Shown in pieces: positions 1-6,959 of a stretch of 27,009 bases of DNA; the stretch's first letter is position 1; each line of letters starts with the position of its first letter. Source of the stretch: an uncultured Collinsella sp. (GTDB taxonomy: Bacteria > Actinomycetota > Coriobacteriia > Coriobacteriales > Coriobacteriaceae); assembly GCA_905208975.1 (NCBI GenBank), contig CAJLRE010000021.1, positions 1-27,009 of the forward strand, in the 5' to 3' direction. A program made the position numbers and the translations under genes. Below the pieces are notes generated by a model. That model searched no databases. It was not told the DNA's origin and saw only the letters and a program-made list of their open reading frames with translations.

Positions 1-71
1 CCGCCACCGCGCTGGGCATCTCGGAGCCCAGCGTCTACCGCTACCTGCAAAAAGTTCGCAAGGAGGGCTAA
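1..71 (+). CDS. 3' end of a helix-turn-helix protein (partial)
   Basis: Only the last 22 codons are in the window (first full codon at 3, stop TAA at 69-71). The peptide contains ALGISEPSVYRYLQ, which reads as the turn and recognition helix of a helix-turn-helix of the kind found at the C-terminus of resolvase/invertase recombinases and in small DNA-binding proteins. It ends in a basic tail (KVRKEG). The 5' part lies outside the window, so recombinase and plain regulator cannot be told apart. The HTH reading is moderately safe; the family is not. Confidence 0.5.
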   Translation, partial: ATALGISEPSVYRYLQKVRKEG

Positions 72-126
72 TCCGCCGATCCCTTGGGGACGGAGGAAAA
101 CGGATCGTTTTGCCGTACCGCTTGAC

Positions 127-166
127 AAAAGACCCTGCAGCTCACACGCGCTGCAGGGTCTTTTTT
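127..166. terminator. Bidirectional rho-independent terminator between the HTH gene and ridA
   Basis: A perfect 14-bp inverted repeat (arms 127-140 and 151-164, AAAAGACCCTGCAG and its complement) encloses a 10-nt loop. A T tract (160-166) follows on the plus strand and an A tract (127-130) gives the matching U tract on the minus strand. It therefore serves both the plus-strand HTH gene and the convergent minus-strand ridA gene. Confidence 0.9.
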
Positions 167-195
167 GCATGTCATGTTTAGCTGTTGCCAACGCC

Positions 196-573
196 TTAGA
201 GAGCGGCGACGACCTCGATCTCGACCAGACCGCCAGCCGGAAGAGCGGCAACCTGGAAAGCGCTGCGCGCGGGGAACGGGGCCTCGAACTTGGAGGCATA
301 AATCTCGTTCACGGCGGCAAAGTCGGCGATGTCGGCCAGGTAGACCGTGGTCTTGACGACATCGGCAAACGTGGCGCCGGCAGCGGTCAGCAGGGCCTCG
401 ACGTTAGCAAGGGACTGCTTGGCCTGGGCCTCGACGCCCTCGGGCAGCTTGCCAGTCGTGGGATCGATGCCCAGCTGGCCGGACAGGAACACCATGTTGC
501 CGGTCTGGATACCGGGGGAATACGGGCCGATGGCTGCGGGTGCGTTATCGGAAGACACGACGGTCTTGCTCAT
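196..573 (-). CDS. ridA: RidA family reactive intermediate/imine deaminase
   Basis: 125 aa, the usual length for RidA/YjgF/UK114 proteins. The family hydrolyses reactive enamine/imine intermediates, such as 2-aminoacrylate released by PLP enzymes, to keto acids and ammonia in the cytoplasm, normally as a trimer. Visible hallmarks are IGPYSPGIQTGNMVFLSGQ near residues 15-33, the active-site arginine in PARSAFQV (Arg103), and the glutamate-containing C-terminal strand LVEIEVVA. The ATG is preceded by AAGGAG (580-585) at a suitable distance. It is a single-gene unit with its own promoter at 663-691 and ends at the bidirectional terminator at 127-166. Family assignment is secure; the exact substrate range is not visible. 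Confidence 0.95.
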   Translation of the reverse strand: MSKTVVSSDNAPAAIGPYSPGIQTGNMVFLSGQLGIDPTTGKLPEGVEAQAKQSLANVEALLTAAGATFADVVKTTVYLADIADFAAVNEIYASKFEAPFPARSAFQVAALPAGGLVEIEVVAAL

Positions 574-662
574 GTTTTACTCCTTACGATCAGTTGAGAG
601 AGCGTGAGCGCGGCGTTCACACCGGGAGGCACAGTTCGGTCTGAACACCGCGCTTGATTGGG

Positions 663-691
663 ATAGTAGGGGATGATTTTGCGCGGTGCAA
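663..691 (-). promoter_or_regulatory. Sigma-70-type promoter of ridA
   Basis: On the minus strand TTGCAC (691-686) and TACTAT (668-663) are separated by exactly 17 bp. Both are close to the TTGACA/TATAAT consensus, and the site lies about 90 bp upstream of the ridA start, giving an estimated leader of about 80 nt. No experimental support is available from the sequence. Confidence 0.65.
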
Positions 692-861
692 GATAATTAT
701 CAGATTGCAATAATATTTTATCGCCCAACGGCGCGTACGGGCCGATGAACGGCATGACTGGCGACCCACCTGAAGACTTTGTCCTGCTTAGGCTGCGGTC
801 ATCGTCCACCGCGACGGCGCCACTATACTTTTGAGTATCTGAGCATTTTGAAAGGCAGGAT

Positions 862-3354
862 ATGACCGCAACCGCCAGTCGAACCACCAACCGCAGACCC
901 GAGCTCTTGGCCCCCGCCGGAGGCCCGGAGCCCTTTGCCGCCGCACTCGCTGCCGGCGCCGATGCCATCTACTGTGGCATGGGCAGCTTCAACGCCCGCC
1001 GCAAGGCAACGAACTTTACCGACGAGGCCTTTGAACAGGCCTGCCGCGCTGCACACCTGGCCGGCTCGCGCGTCTACGTCACGGTCAACATCGTCATCAA
1101 GCAGTCCGAGATGGGCGAGGCGCTGCAACTCATCCACCGCTGCTCCACGCTGGGCGCCGATGCCTTCATTATCCAGGACTGGGGCCTGTTCTTTGAGGTC
1201 AAGCGCACCATGCCCGGCATCGAGACGCATATCTCGACCCAAGCGAACATCCACGATGACCGTGGGACTATCTGGTGCCGTGAGCAGGGCGCCGACCGCG
1301 TGACCCTCTCGCGCGAGCTTTCCATCGACGAGATCGCCGCCATTCACAATGCCGCGCCCGACGTTGACCTGGAGGTCTTTAGCCACGGTGCCATCTGCTT
1401 TTGCTACTCGGGCCTGTGCTTGCTGTCGAGCTTTGCCATGGCGGGCCGCTCGGCCAACCGCGGCATGTGCGCTCAGCCCTGTCGCCTGCCTTACGAGCTG
1501 ATCGACGAGAACGGCCGCGCGCTCTCCCCTGCCGGTCGCGAGCGCGCACTATGCCCGCGCGACACCAACACCTCGCAGCTCGTCCGCCGTCTGTATGACG
1601 CCGGCGCCGCATCGCTCAAGCTCGAGGGCCGCATGAAGGCGCCCGATTACGTGTACTCCATCGTCGATGTGTACCGTCATCAGATCGATGACATGCTGGC
1701 CGGGGTCGCCGTAGATAAGGACGAGAACGCCGCTCGCCAGCGCCAACTCAAGCGCTGCTTTAACCGCGACTTTACGCACGCCTATCAGGACGGCACCTCG
1801 GGCGACGAGATGATGAGCTATGAGCGTTCCAACAACCGCGGCCAGATTGTGGGCACGGTGCTGGGCAGCCGCCCGGCCAACCGCGATGTGCGCGGCCTCA
1901 AGCCCGACGACCGCCGTCGCCGCGCCGCCATCGCCCGCATTGAGCTGTTTGAGCCCGTGGGCAAGGGCGACTTGTTGGAACTTCGCCACGATGATGAGTT
2001 CGATCAGTTCCTAACCACTATCGCTACCGATGATGCCGCCGCCGGTGACATCATCGAATGTCGCGTGCCCCGCAGCATGCCCGAGGGCTGCCGCGTGCGC
2101 ATCATCCGCAGCCAGCGCGCCATCGACGCCGCCGGTGCCGCGCTCAAGCGCGACGTGCTGCGCCGACGCGCCGTGGATGTTACCGTTGTGGCGCGCCTGG
2201 GCGAGCCGTTTGCCGTCACGCTCACTTGCTGCGATGACCCCACACTCACCGCCACCGCCACGGGCTTTACCGTCGAGGCCGCCAAGACCCGCGCCGTCGA
2301 TGCATCCGATCTGGTAGAGCACGTCGGCCGCATGGGCTCCTCGCCCTTTGAGGCCGCGAGCTTTGATGTGGCACTCGATGAGGGCTGCGGTATGGGCTTC
2401 TCCGCCGTACACAAGGTGCGCGCCGCTGCCTGTAAGGCATTGGAGGAGGCCATTCTTGCGCCGTACGAGGAGCGCGCGAAAACACTCGAGCTGCCGGTAC
2501 TCGACAAATGTACGCGCGCCATGCCCGAGCATTACCGCGATGAGCCGCAAATCTGCGCCACCGTCACCTCGCTCGAGGCCGCCGAGGCAGCTCGTGCCGA
2601 GGGCGCCGCGCGCATCTACATGACCACCGATGCGCTCAAGGCTGTCGGACTCTCCCCTGCCGATGCATTTGAACAGGGTATCGTGCCCGTACTCGACGAG
2701 GTCTGCCGCGCCGTTGACCACGAGCGCGTCGATCCCTGGATCAATGCCGGAGCCACCGTCGCCGTCGGCAATATCTCCGAGCTTGCCCTGGCCGCCCAGG
2801 TTGGCGCCACGGCCGAGATTCGCTCTTGCCTGCCCGTGCACAACACACCTTGCATTGAGGCACTTGCCGAGCGCGGAGCCGGCGCGTTTTGGCTCTCGCC
2901 CGAGATCACGCTCGACGAGATCGTCTCGCTTGGCACCGCCGCGCCTGCAGCCCTGGGCATCACCGTGTTCGGCCGCCCGCGCGTTATGACGAGCGAGCAC
3001 TGTATCCTGCAGGTGACCAACGGTTGTATCCACGATTGCGCCAACTGCCGCCTGCGCGCCCGCAAGCTGTCGCTCAAGAATATCGATGGCAAGGTCATGC
3101 CGGTCCGTACCGACATCCACGGCCGCTCACGCTTGTACGACGCCTACCCCATCGACCTCACGCCGCAGGTTCCGCAGCTGCTCGATGCCGGCGTGCGCCG
3201 TCTTATGGTGGACGGCACGCTGCTCGAGACGGATGAGGTGGGCCGTGCCGTCGCTCGCGTCCGTCGCGCCGTCGAGGCCGCGCAGGCCGGCCGCAAGCCC
3301 GCCGCCCGCCTGCGCGGGGCGACCTCGGGCTGCATGTTTGTGGGAATTAGCTAA
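862..3354 (+). CDS. U32 family peptidase-like protein (RlhA/TrhP-type RNA hydroxylation family)
   Basis: 830 aa. Start ATG at 862 is preceded by AGGCAGGA. The N-terminal half is a TIM-barrel-like U32 domain (PELLAPAGGPEPFAAALAAG at residues 13-32). The family signature is at 171-189 (E-x-F-S-H-G-A-I-C ... S-G-L-C-L-L-S), with Cys179, 181 and 186 and a second pair Cys203/Cys207. These cysteines are typical of the family and are thought to bind an Fe-S cluster. A C-terminal region carries another cysteine group (Cys722, Cys726, Cys729). Characterised relatives (RlhA, TrhP) hydroxylate 23S rRNA or tRNA with prephenate rather than acting as proteases, so an RNA-modifying role is likelier than the old collagenase label. 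The neighbouring pseudouridine synthase fits RNA modification. Which RNA is the target cannot be read from the sequence. Confidence 0.88.
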   Translation: MTATASRTTNRRPELLAPAGGPEPFAAALAAGADAIYCGMGSFNARRKATNFTDEAFEQACRAAHLAGSRVYVTVNIVIKQSEMGEALQLIHRCSTLGADAFIIQDWGLFFEVKRTMPGIETHISTQANIHDDRGTIWCREQGADRVTLSRELSIDEIAAIHNAAPDVDLEVFSHGAICFCYSGLCLLSSFAMAGRSANRGMCAQPCRLPYELIDENGRALSPAGRERALCPRDTNTSQLVRRLYDAGAASLKLEGRMKAPDYVYSIVDVYRHQIDDMLAGVAVDKDENAARQRQLKRCFNRDFTHAYQDGTSGDEMMSYERSNNRGQIVGTVLGSRPANRDVRGLKPDDRRRRAAIARIELFEPVGKGDLLELRHDDEFDQFLTTIATDDAAAGDIIECRVPRSMPEGCRVRIIRSQRAIDAAGAALKRDVLRRRAVDVTVVARLGEPFAVTLTCCDDPTLTATATGFTVEAAKTRAVDASDLVEHVGRMGSSPFEAASFDVALDEGCGMGFSAVHKVRAAACKALEEAILAPYEERAKTLELPVLDKCTRAMPEHYRDEPQICATVTSLEAAEAARAEGAARIYMTTDALKAVGLSPADAFEQGIVPVLDEVCRAVDHERVDPWINAGATVAVGNISELALAAQVGATAEIRSCLPVHNTPCIEALAERGAGAFWLSPEITLDEIVSLGTAAPAALGITVFGRPRVMTSEHCILQVTNGCIHDCANCRLRARKLSLKNIDGKVMPVRTDIHGRSRLYDAYPIDLTPQVPQLLDAGVRRLMVDGTLLETDEVGRAVARVRRAVEAAQAGRKPAARLRGATSGCMFVGIS

Positions 3355-3369
3355 CCGAAAGGCTTACAC

Positions 3370-4029
3370 GTGAACGAAGAACCTCAAGTCCTCTACTGCG
3401 ACGCCTGGCTCATGGCCATCGACAAGCCCGCCGGCATGATCGTCCACGGTGACGGCACCGGCGAGCGCACGCTTACCGACTACGCCAGCGATCTGCTGCT
3501 GGCGATGGGCGACGGCTTTGCCGCGACTGACATGCAGCCGCTCAACCGCTTGGACCGCGACACCACCGGCGTGGTGCTGTTCTCGCTCGACAAGCAGACG
3601 CAGCCCGCCTTTGACCAGATGATCATCGACCACGCGTTCGAAAAGCACTACCTGGCGCTCGCCGAGGGCAAGATCGACTGGAACGAAAAGCTCATCGACA
3701 AGCCCATCGCCCGCGACCGTCACGACAGCCGAAAGATGCGCGTCGGCGCCAGCGGCAAGCCGTCTCAAACGCGCGTGAAGGTGCTCAAGCGTCTTAAGAG
3801 CCGCCGCGGCCTGCCCACGCGCTCGTATATCGATGTCGAGCTGCTCACCGGCCGCAAACACCAGATTCGCGTGCACCTGGCGAGCGAGCGCCATCCCCTG
3901 GTGGGCGACGACCTGTACGGGACGCCGCGTCCTTGTGGCCTCATGCTCCACGCCCACAGCGTGTCCTTTACGCATCCCGTAACCGGCGAGCACGTCCACA
4001 TCGAAGCCCCCTGCCCCTGGGAGCCCTAA
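3370..4029 (+). CDS. RluA family RNA pseudouridine synthase
   Basis: 219 aa with a GTG start at 3370, chosen because GAAAGG lies about 8 bp upstream and no better ATG precedes it. The protein begins directly in the catalytic domain (VLYCDAWLMAIDKPAGMIVH) with no S4 RNA-binding domain. The family motif is NRLDRDTTGVVLFS, with the catalytic Asp62 in RLD. The C-terminal RKHQIRVHLA motif (about residues 164-173) is also typical of RluA. It converts uridine to pseudouridine in rRNA or tRNA. It follows the U32 gene by 15 bp and is probably co-transcribed, making a two-gene RNA-modification unit. The target position is unknown. Confidence 0.92.
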   Translation: MNEEPQVLYCDAWLMAIDKPAGMIVHGDGTGERTLTDYASDLLLAMGDGFAATDMQPLNRLDRDTTGVVLFSLDKQTQPAFDQMIIDHAFEKHYLALAEGKIDWNEKLIDKPIARDRHDSRKMRVGASGKPSQTRVKVLKRLKSRRGLPTRSYIDVELLTGRKHQIRVHLASERHPLVGDDLYGTPRPCGLMLHAHSVSFTHPVTGEHVHIEAPCPWEP

Positions 4030-4069
4030 AACCTGCCAAAAAGGGACAGGTTTATTTTGGCAGGTTTTA
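4027..4069. terminator. Inverted-repeat terminator after the pseudouridine synthase gene
   Basis: A perfect 15-bp inverted repeat begins at the synthase stop codon: TAAAACCTGCCAAAA (4027-4041) and its complement (4055-4069), with a 13-nt loop. The right arm ends in GGTTTTA, so it can act as an intrinsic terminator on either strand. The loop repeats part of the stem (ACAGGTTTATTTT), which suggests a partly duplicated element. Confidence 0.7.
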
Positions 4070-4082
4070 TCTGGACAAACGT

Positions 4083-4124
4083 CAAAACCACCACAAAGGT
4101 TCCTGCCCCTTCGCGGTGGTTTTG
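4083..4124 (-). terminator. Probable terminator of the oxidoreductase-deoR operon
   Basis: An inverted repeat CAAAACCACC (4083-4092) and GGTGGTTTTG (4115-4124) lies about 20 bp downstream of the minus-strand deoR stop. The short GTTTTG end gives a modest U tract on the minus strand. The loop is 22 nt, longer than ideal, so termination efficiency is uncertain. Confidence 0.55.
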
Positions 4125-4145
4125 GCCTTAGCCCGTCCCTTGCTG

Positions 4146-4892
4146 TTAGACCGTGATGACGTTGTCCATTGCCCGGTACTTGGCAGGGACATCGCCTGCG
4201 GTAACAATCGTTGCGTCACGGAAGTCCGCGAACTTGACGGGCGCCACCATGCCAAATTTACTGGCGTCCGAGATTACGAAGCGCTTGGCCGTATGGCGCA
4301 TCGAGATACGCTTTACTTGCGCCTCCTCGATATCGGGCGCCGTGAAGCCCTGCTCGGCGGCAATGCCGTTAGAGCCCCAAAAGCCACAGTTGAAGTTGTA
4401 GCGGTCTAAGGTTGCCAAGGCATCGGGGCCAACGAGCGCCTCGGTCTCGGGTTTGAGCTCGCCACCCAGCACCACGGTACGCATGCCGCGCAAAGCAAGG
4501 CGTTGAGCATGGAGCACGGAATCGGTCACATAGGTGACATCTTCAAGGTGTGGAAGATGCTCGATGAGCCTGAGCGTCGTCGAACCCGAGTCGATGTATA
4601 CAAAGCTCTCGGGCTCCACAAGTGCCGCCGCACGGGCGCAGATACGCTCCTTGTCGTCGTTATGGAGGTCGCTGCGCTCATTAAGCGTTAGGTCGCGCGT
4701 CACGTGCGCGCGCTCCAGACTTGTCGCGCCTCCGTGCACCTTGGCGATACGGTGTGCTCGGTCGAGCGTCTGCAGGTCGCGCCGAATGGTAGACGCCGTC
4801 ACGCCCAGGGCTTCGGCAAGCTCCGGCACGGTAACCGAGCCGGTCTGCTGAACCATCGACACGATCGCGTTGAGCCTATCTTCCGCTAGCAT
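4146..4892 (-). CDS. DeoR/GlpR family transcriptional regulator
   Basis: 248 aa, standard for DeoR-family sugar repressors. The N-terminal winged HTH is seen at residues 3-60, with SVTVPELAEALGVTASTIRR followed by DL as the DNA-reading part. The C-terminal sugar-phosphate sensor domain contains IDSGSTT (100-106), the phosphate-binding loop of the family, and VLGGELKPETEALVGP. Such repressors release their operators when they bind a phosphorylated sugar intermediate. The gene starts 3 bp after the stop of the oxidoreductase gene and is surely co-transcribed with it. Repeated half-sites upstream of the operon (6026-6062, 6138-6148) are the likely operators, so the operon is probably autoregulated. 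The inducer is not identifiable. Confidence 0.93.
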   Translation of the reverse strand: MLAEDRLNAIVSMVQQTGSVTVPELAEALGVTASTIRRDLQTLDRAHRIAKVHGGATSLERAHVTRDLTLNERSDLHNDDKERICARAAALVEPESFVYIDSGSTTLRLIEHLPHLEDVTYVTDSVLHAQRLALRGMRTVVLGGELKPETEALVGPDALATLDRYNFNCGFWGSNGIAAEQGFTAPDIEEAQVKRISMRHTAKRFVISDASKFGMVAPVKFADFRDATIVTAGDVPAKYRAMDNVITV

Positions 4893-4895
4893 CGC

Positions 4896-5975
4896 TTACT
4901 CCTCCTCGGGGTACACGACTCCCCAGTCGGCGCGTAGCTTGGTCATCAGCTCCATAACATCAGAAGCATAGCCCAGAAGCTCACGCTTAGAGTCGTCGCC
5001 GGCAACGGCCTTCTCAAGATCGGCCATCTCATAGCAAAGGGCGTAAGCCTCGGTGCCGGCGTGGACCTCCTCGCGGTGGCCGTCCGCAGTCCACACGATA
5101 GTCGCGTGATCGGCGCGCGGATACTCGTTGACCTCGATATAGCACTTATCGAAGCTAATAATCGAGCGCTTGGGTTGCTTGGAGTGGAGCGTGAGGCTCA
5201 CAACACCCAGCTGCTGCTCGGCATTACGGCAGACGATGCCGCCCGCAACGTCAACACCGGTCTCACAGGTGTTGCCCAACGAAACGACCTCAATGGGCTG
5301 GCTTGCCATAAAGAGACGCATGACGGACAGGGCATACACGCCAATGTCGAGCATGGCACCGCCAGCAAGGTTGCGGTTGTAGAAGCGATTGGTCAGATCG
5401 CCGTACTCCTTGTAGCTACCAAAGTTGAGCTGGGCGAGGTTCATGCGACCAAACTCGCCGGCATCCATGCGACGGCGCAGCTCTTGATACAAGGGCATAT
5501 GAAGCACCGTGGTGGCGTCCATGAGGACGACGTTGTGCTCGTCGGCGATGGCACGCGCCTCGTCGAGCTCAGCGGAATTGAGGGTAATGGCTTTCTCGCA
5601 GAGCACGTGCTTGCCGGCGGCCAGCGCGTCACGCAGATAGGTGATATGCGTGTTGTGCGGCGTGGTGATATAGACGGCGTCGATGCCCGGATCGGCGTAG
5701 AGGTCCTCAACCGATTCATAGACCTTCTCGATGCCATACTGCTCAGCAAAAGCCTGAGCCTTGGACAGTGTACGGTTGGCGACGCCCGCAAGCTTGCGGC
5801 CGGCAAGAGCGAGAGACTGGGCCATCTGGTTGGCGATAACGCCGCACCCGATCACAGCCCAACGAAGCTCGGGAGCCGTAAAGATATCATCGGGGAATGG
5901 CTTGTCCTGGACCGAAGCGAACGCTGCTTTTGCGGCTGCCGCGGAGTCGAGTGGAGCCTGCTTGGAATCTACCAT
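4896..5975 (-). CDS. Gfo/Idh/MocA family NAD(P)-dependent oxidoreductase
   Basis: 359 aa from the ATG at 5975, chosen because AGGAGG sits 5 bp upstream (5981-5986); an upstream in-frame extension to 6032 lacks a ribosome binding site. The N-terminal Rossmann fold shows WAVIGCGVIANQMAQSLA (residues 39-56, G-x-G-x-x-A). The CEKAITLN segment (126-133) matches the EKP motif of the family with Ala in place of Pro. The C-terminal half is the alpha/beta substrate domain. Members oxidise or reduce sugars, inositols or related cyclic compounds. The coupling to a DeoR-type sensor three bases downstream suggests a sugar or polyol substrate. The specific reaction is unknown. Confidence 0.9.
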   Translation of the reverse strand: MVDSKQAPLDSAAAAKAAFASVQDKPFPDDIFTAPELRWAVIGCGVIANQMAQSLALAGRKLAGVANRTLSKAQAFAEQYGIEKVYESVEDLYADPGIDAVYITTPHNTHITYLRDALAAGKHVLCEKAITLNSAELDEARAIADEHNVVLMDATTVLHMPLYQELRRRMDAGEFGRMNLAQLNFGSYKEYGDLTNRFYNRNLAGGAMLDIGVYALSVMRLFMASQPIEVVSLGNTCETGVDVAGGIVCRNAEQQLGVVSLTLHSKQPKRSIISFDKCYIEVNEYPRADHATIVWTADGHREEVHAGTEAYALCYEMADLEKAVAGDDSKRELLGYASDVMELMTKLRADWGVVYPEEE

Positions 5976-6017
5976 ATGTGCCTCCTGTGTCATAGAACGT
6001 CTTGCATTTCGGATAGC

Positions 6018-6062
6018 TCTATATTCGCACAAACACGCGCGTCTGTGCGTGTTTGTGCGTAT
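6018..6062 (-). promoter_or_regulatory. Presumed promoter with overlapping 13-bp inverted-repeat operator of the oxidoreductase-deoR operon
   Basis: CGCACAAACACGC (6026-6038) and its perfect complement (6047-6059) are separated by 8 bp. On the minus strand a TATAGA hexamer (6023-6018) lies only 2 bp downstream of the repeat, so a protein bound here would cover the -35 region. The 11-bp half-site ATACGCACAAA, present as its complement at 6052-6062, recurs at 6138-6148, and a partial ATACGCA lies at 6106-6112. This arrangement fits a DeoR-family repressor binding several sites. The -35 hexamer is poor. Confidence 0.55.
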
Positions 6063-6256
6063 CTCACCGCTAAACGGTCATTTTTGTCCCGTAAACGGCG
6101 CATCTATACGCATATTCACGCAATCCCACGCACGCAAATACGCACAAATGCGAACCGGTCATTGCTCAGAGACAGGGGCTTATGCTTAGAACTCAAAAGA
6201 CAGGATGATCCGCTTCGCCTCGTCGCTCATGGCGCGCTGCAGCTCTAAGGACCGTC

Positions 6257-6310
6257 CCAAACTGCCGACAGAAAAGGAACGTTCCAAACTGCAGACAGAA
6301 AAAGAACGTC
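6257..6310 (+). repeat. Two tandem 27-bp repeats
   Basis: Units 6257-6283 and 6284-6310 begin CCAAACTGC and end GAACGTT/GAACGTC; they match at 24 of 27 positions. A degenerate piece (GGACCGTC) precedes the first unit at 6249-6256, hinting at a third copy. The stretch 6033-6383 holds no convincing gene: apart from these repeats it contains the operator-like half-sites and an 8-bp inverted repeat CACTCATT/AATGAGTG (6335-6342, 6355-6362). Confidence 0.8.
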
Positions 6311-6383
6311 CCCAGGCGCCGGCATTTCAAGAGCACTCATTTAAGTCTGTCCCCAATGAGTGGGAGTAATCAGAGACCCTTTG

Positions 6384-6416
6384 CGAGGGAGGCCGGACGT
6401 GGCCTTCCTCGTTTTT
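6384..6416 (+). terminator. Rho-independent terminator
   Basis: CGAGGGAGGCC (6384-6394), a 6-nt loop and GGCCTTCCTCG (6401-6411) form an 11-bp stem with one G-U pair, followed by TTTTT (6412-6416). It has the classical plus-strand layout, but no intact plus-strand gene lies upstream. It may be left over from a gene removed by rearrangement, or belong to the adjoining transposon end. Confidence 0.75.
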
Positions 6417-6510
6417 ATTCATGGACTTTAGTCCGTGCCGCGCGGCACGCGCGGCATAGAAAGCCACCCGCTCAGCGGGTGGAGGCCAATTTCCGCTACG
6501 CGACAAAAAC

Positions 6511-6557
6511 CTTCCCCCTAGCATGAGGATTGTTCAGGTCATCATACTAGGGGGAGG
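6511..6557 (+). promoter_or_regulatory. Stem-loop hiding the tnpA ribosome binding site
   Basis: CTTCCCCCTAG (6511-6521) pairs with CTAGGGGGAGG (6547-6557), with one G-U pair, and the stem continues through ATGA/TCAT at 6523-6526 and 6542-6545. The Shine-Dalgarno sequence GGGGGAGG of the transposase stub lies wholly inside the right arm. In well-studied IS200 elements such a 5' UTR hairpin is known to repress transposase translation. Here the regulatory hairpin survives although the gene does not. Confidence 0.65.
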
Positions 6558-6565
6558 TGATTGCT

Positions 6566-6624
6566 GTGGCCCAGAAAGCCAACAGCCTCGCGTACACGAA
6601 ATGGCTGTGCAAGCACCGCATCGC
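6566..6624 (+). pseudogene. tnpA: IS200-family transposase TnpA, 5' stub
   Basis: From the GTG at 6566 the reading frame gives VAQKANSLAYTKWLCKH and then departs from the family. This matches the typical first residues of IS200-type TnpA (a small Y1 HUH single-strand transposase). The catalytic HUH motif and tyrosine are absent, as the gene is cut after about 18 codons. Sequence from about 6615-6628 onward belongs to a DegV-like gene in another frame. It cannot encode a functional protein. Confidence 0.65.
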
Positions 6625-6843
6625 ACCGAGGTCAAGCTCATCGCCGCCATCGTCGAGAAGCACCCCAAGGTGCGCTTTGCCGCGAGCCGTACCTCGGCCC
6701 ACGCCGACCTCTACGACCGCATGGAGCAGGCCCTGTGCGAGCGCGTGGCCAACGCGGTGGAGGTCGTCCGCTCCGACATCAGCCCCGCGCTTCTTGTCCA
6801 CACCGGTCCAAACCTCGTGGGTGTGGCGGTCCAGGGACTCTAG
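6625..6843 (+). pseudogene. DegV family protein, 3' fragment
   Basis: The frame ending at TAG 6841-6843 encodes about 72 residues beginning TEVKLIAAIVEKHP and ending SDISPALLVHTGPNLVGVAV plus QGL. The HTGPNLVGVAV ending matches the C-terminus of DegV fatty-acid-binding proteins (…THVGPGAVG… type). The N-terminal two thirds are missing, replaced by the IS200 stub. A start at 6523 in the same frame would fuse IS-derived residues to this end, but that leader resembles nothing known. I treat it as a broken gene left by an IS-associated deletion. Confidence 0.55.
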
Positions 6844-6877
6844 CGGAGGCGGGGCGTCCTGCCCCAAAAACAAATGC

Positions 6878-6927
6878 AAAAGACGAGCACTTCTTGCCGC
6901 TCAATTGGCAAGAAGCGCTCGTCTTTT
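6878..6927. terminator. Strong bidirectional terminator between degV' and the ROK kinase gene
   Basis: A 21-bp stem (6878-6898 with 6907-6927, a single mismatch position that can form G-U on one strand) closes an 8-nt loop. A and T tracts lie on both ends (AAAAGACGAG / CTCGTCTTTT). It can end the plus-strand degV remnant transcript and the minus-strand sugar operon, whose last gene stops at 6960. Confidence 0.9.
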
Positions 6928-6959
6928 CTTAACGCGTTGTATGGCGGAGAGAGCGCAAG

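Larger units (their letters stand above)
6420..6624 (+). mobile_element. IS200/IS605-family left-end remnant
   Basis: This stretch is a chain of hairpins typical of IS200/IS605 ends: GGACT-TT-AGTCC (6423-6434), the perfect palindrome GTGCCGCGCGGCAC (6435-6448), and CCACCCGCT-C-AGCGGGTGG (6464-6482). An RBS-sequestering stem-loop (6511-6557) and the first codons of a TnpA-like transposase follow. The rest of the element is missing and DegV-like sequence continues instead. The exact outer boundary cannot be set from sequence alone. Confidence 0.6.

Noticed and set aside
2011..3120. A 369-codon minus-strand frame inside the U32 gene
   Set aside because: Antisense shadow of a strongly conserved protein, with Gly/Ala/Asp-rich nonsense composition.
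5976..6032. N-terminal extension of the oxidoreductase to 6032
   Set aside because: The added 19 residues precede a perfect AGGAGG-spaced ATG at 5975 and have no resemblance to the family's N-terminus.
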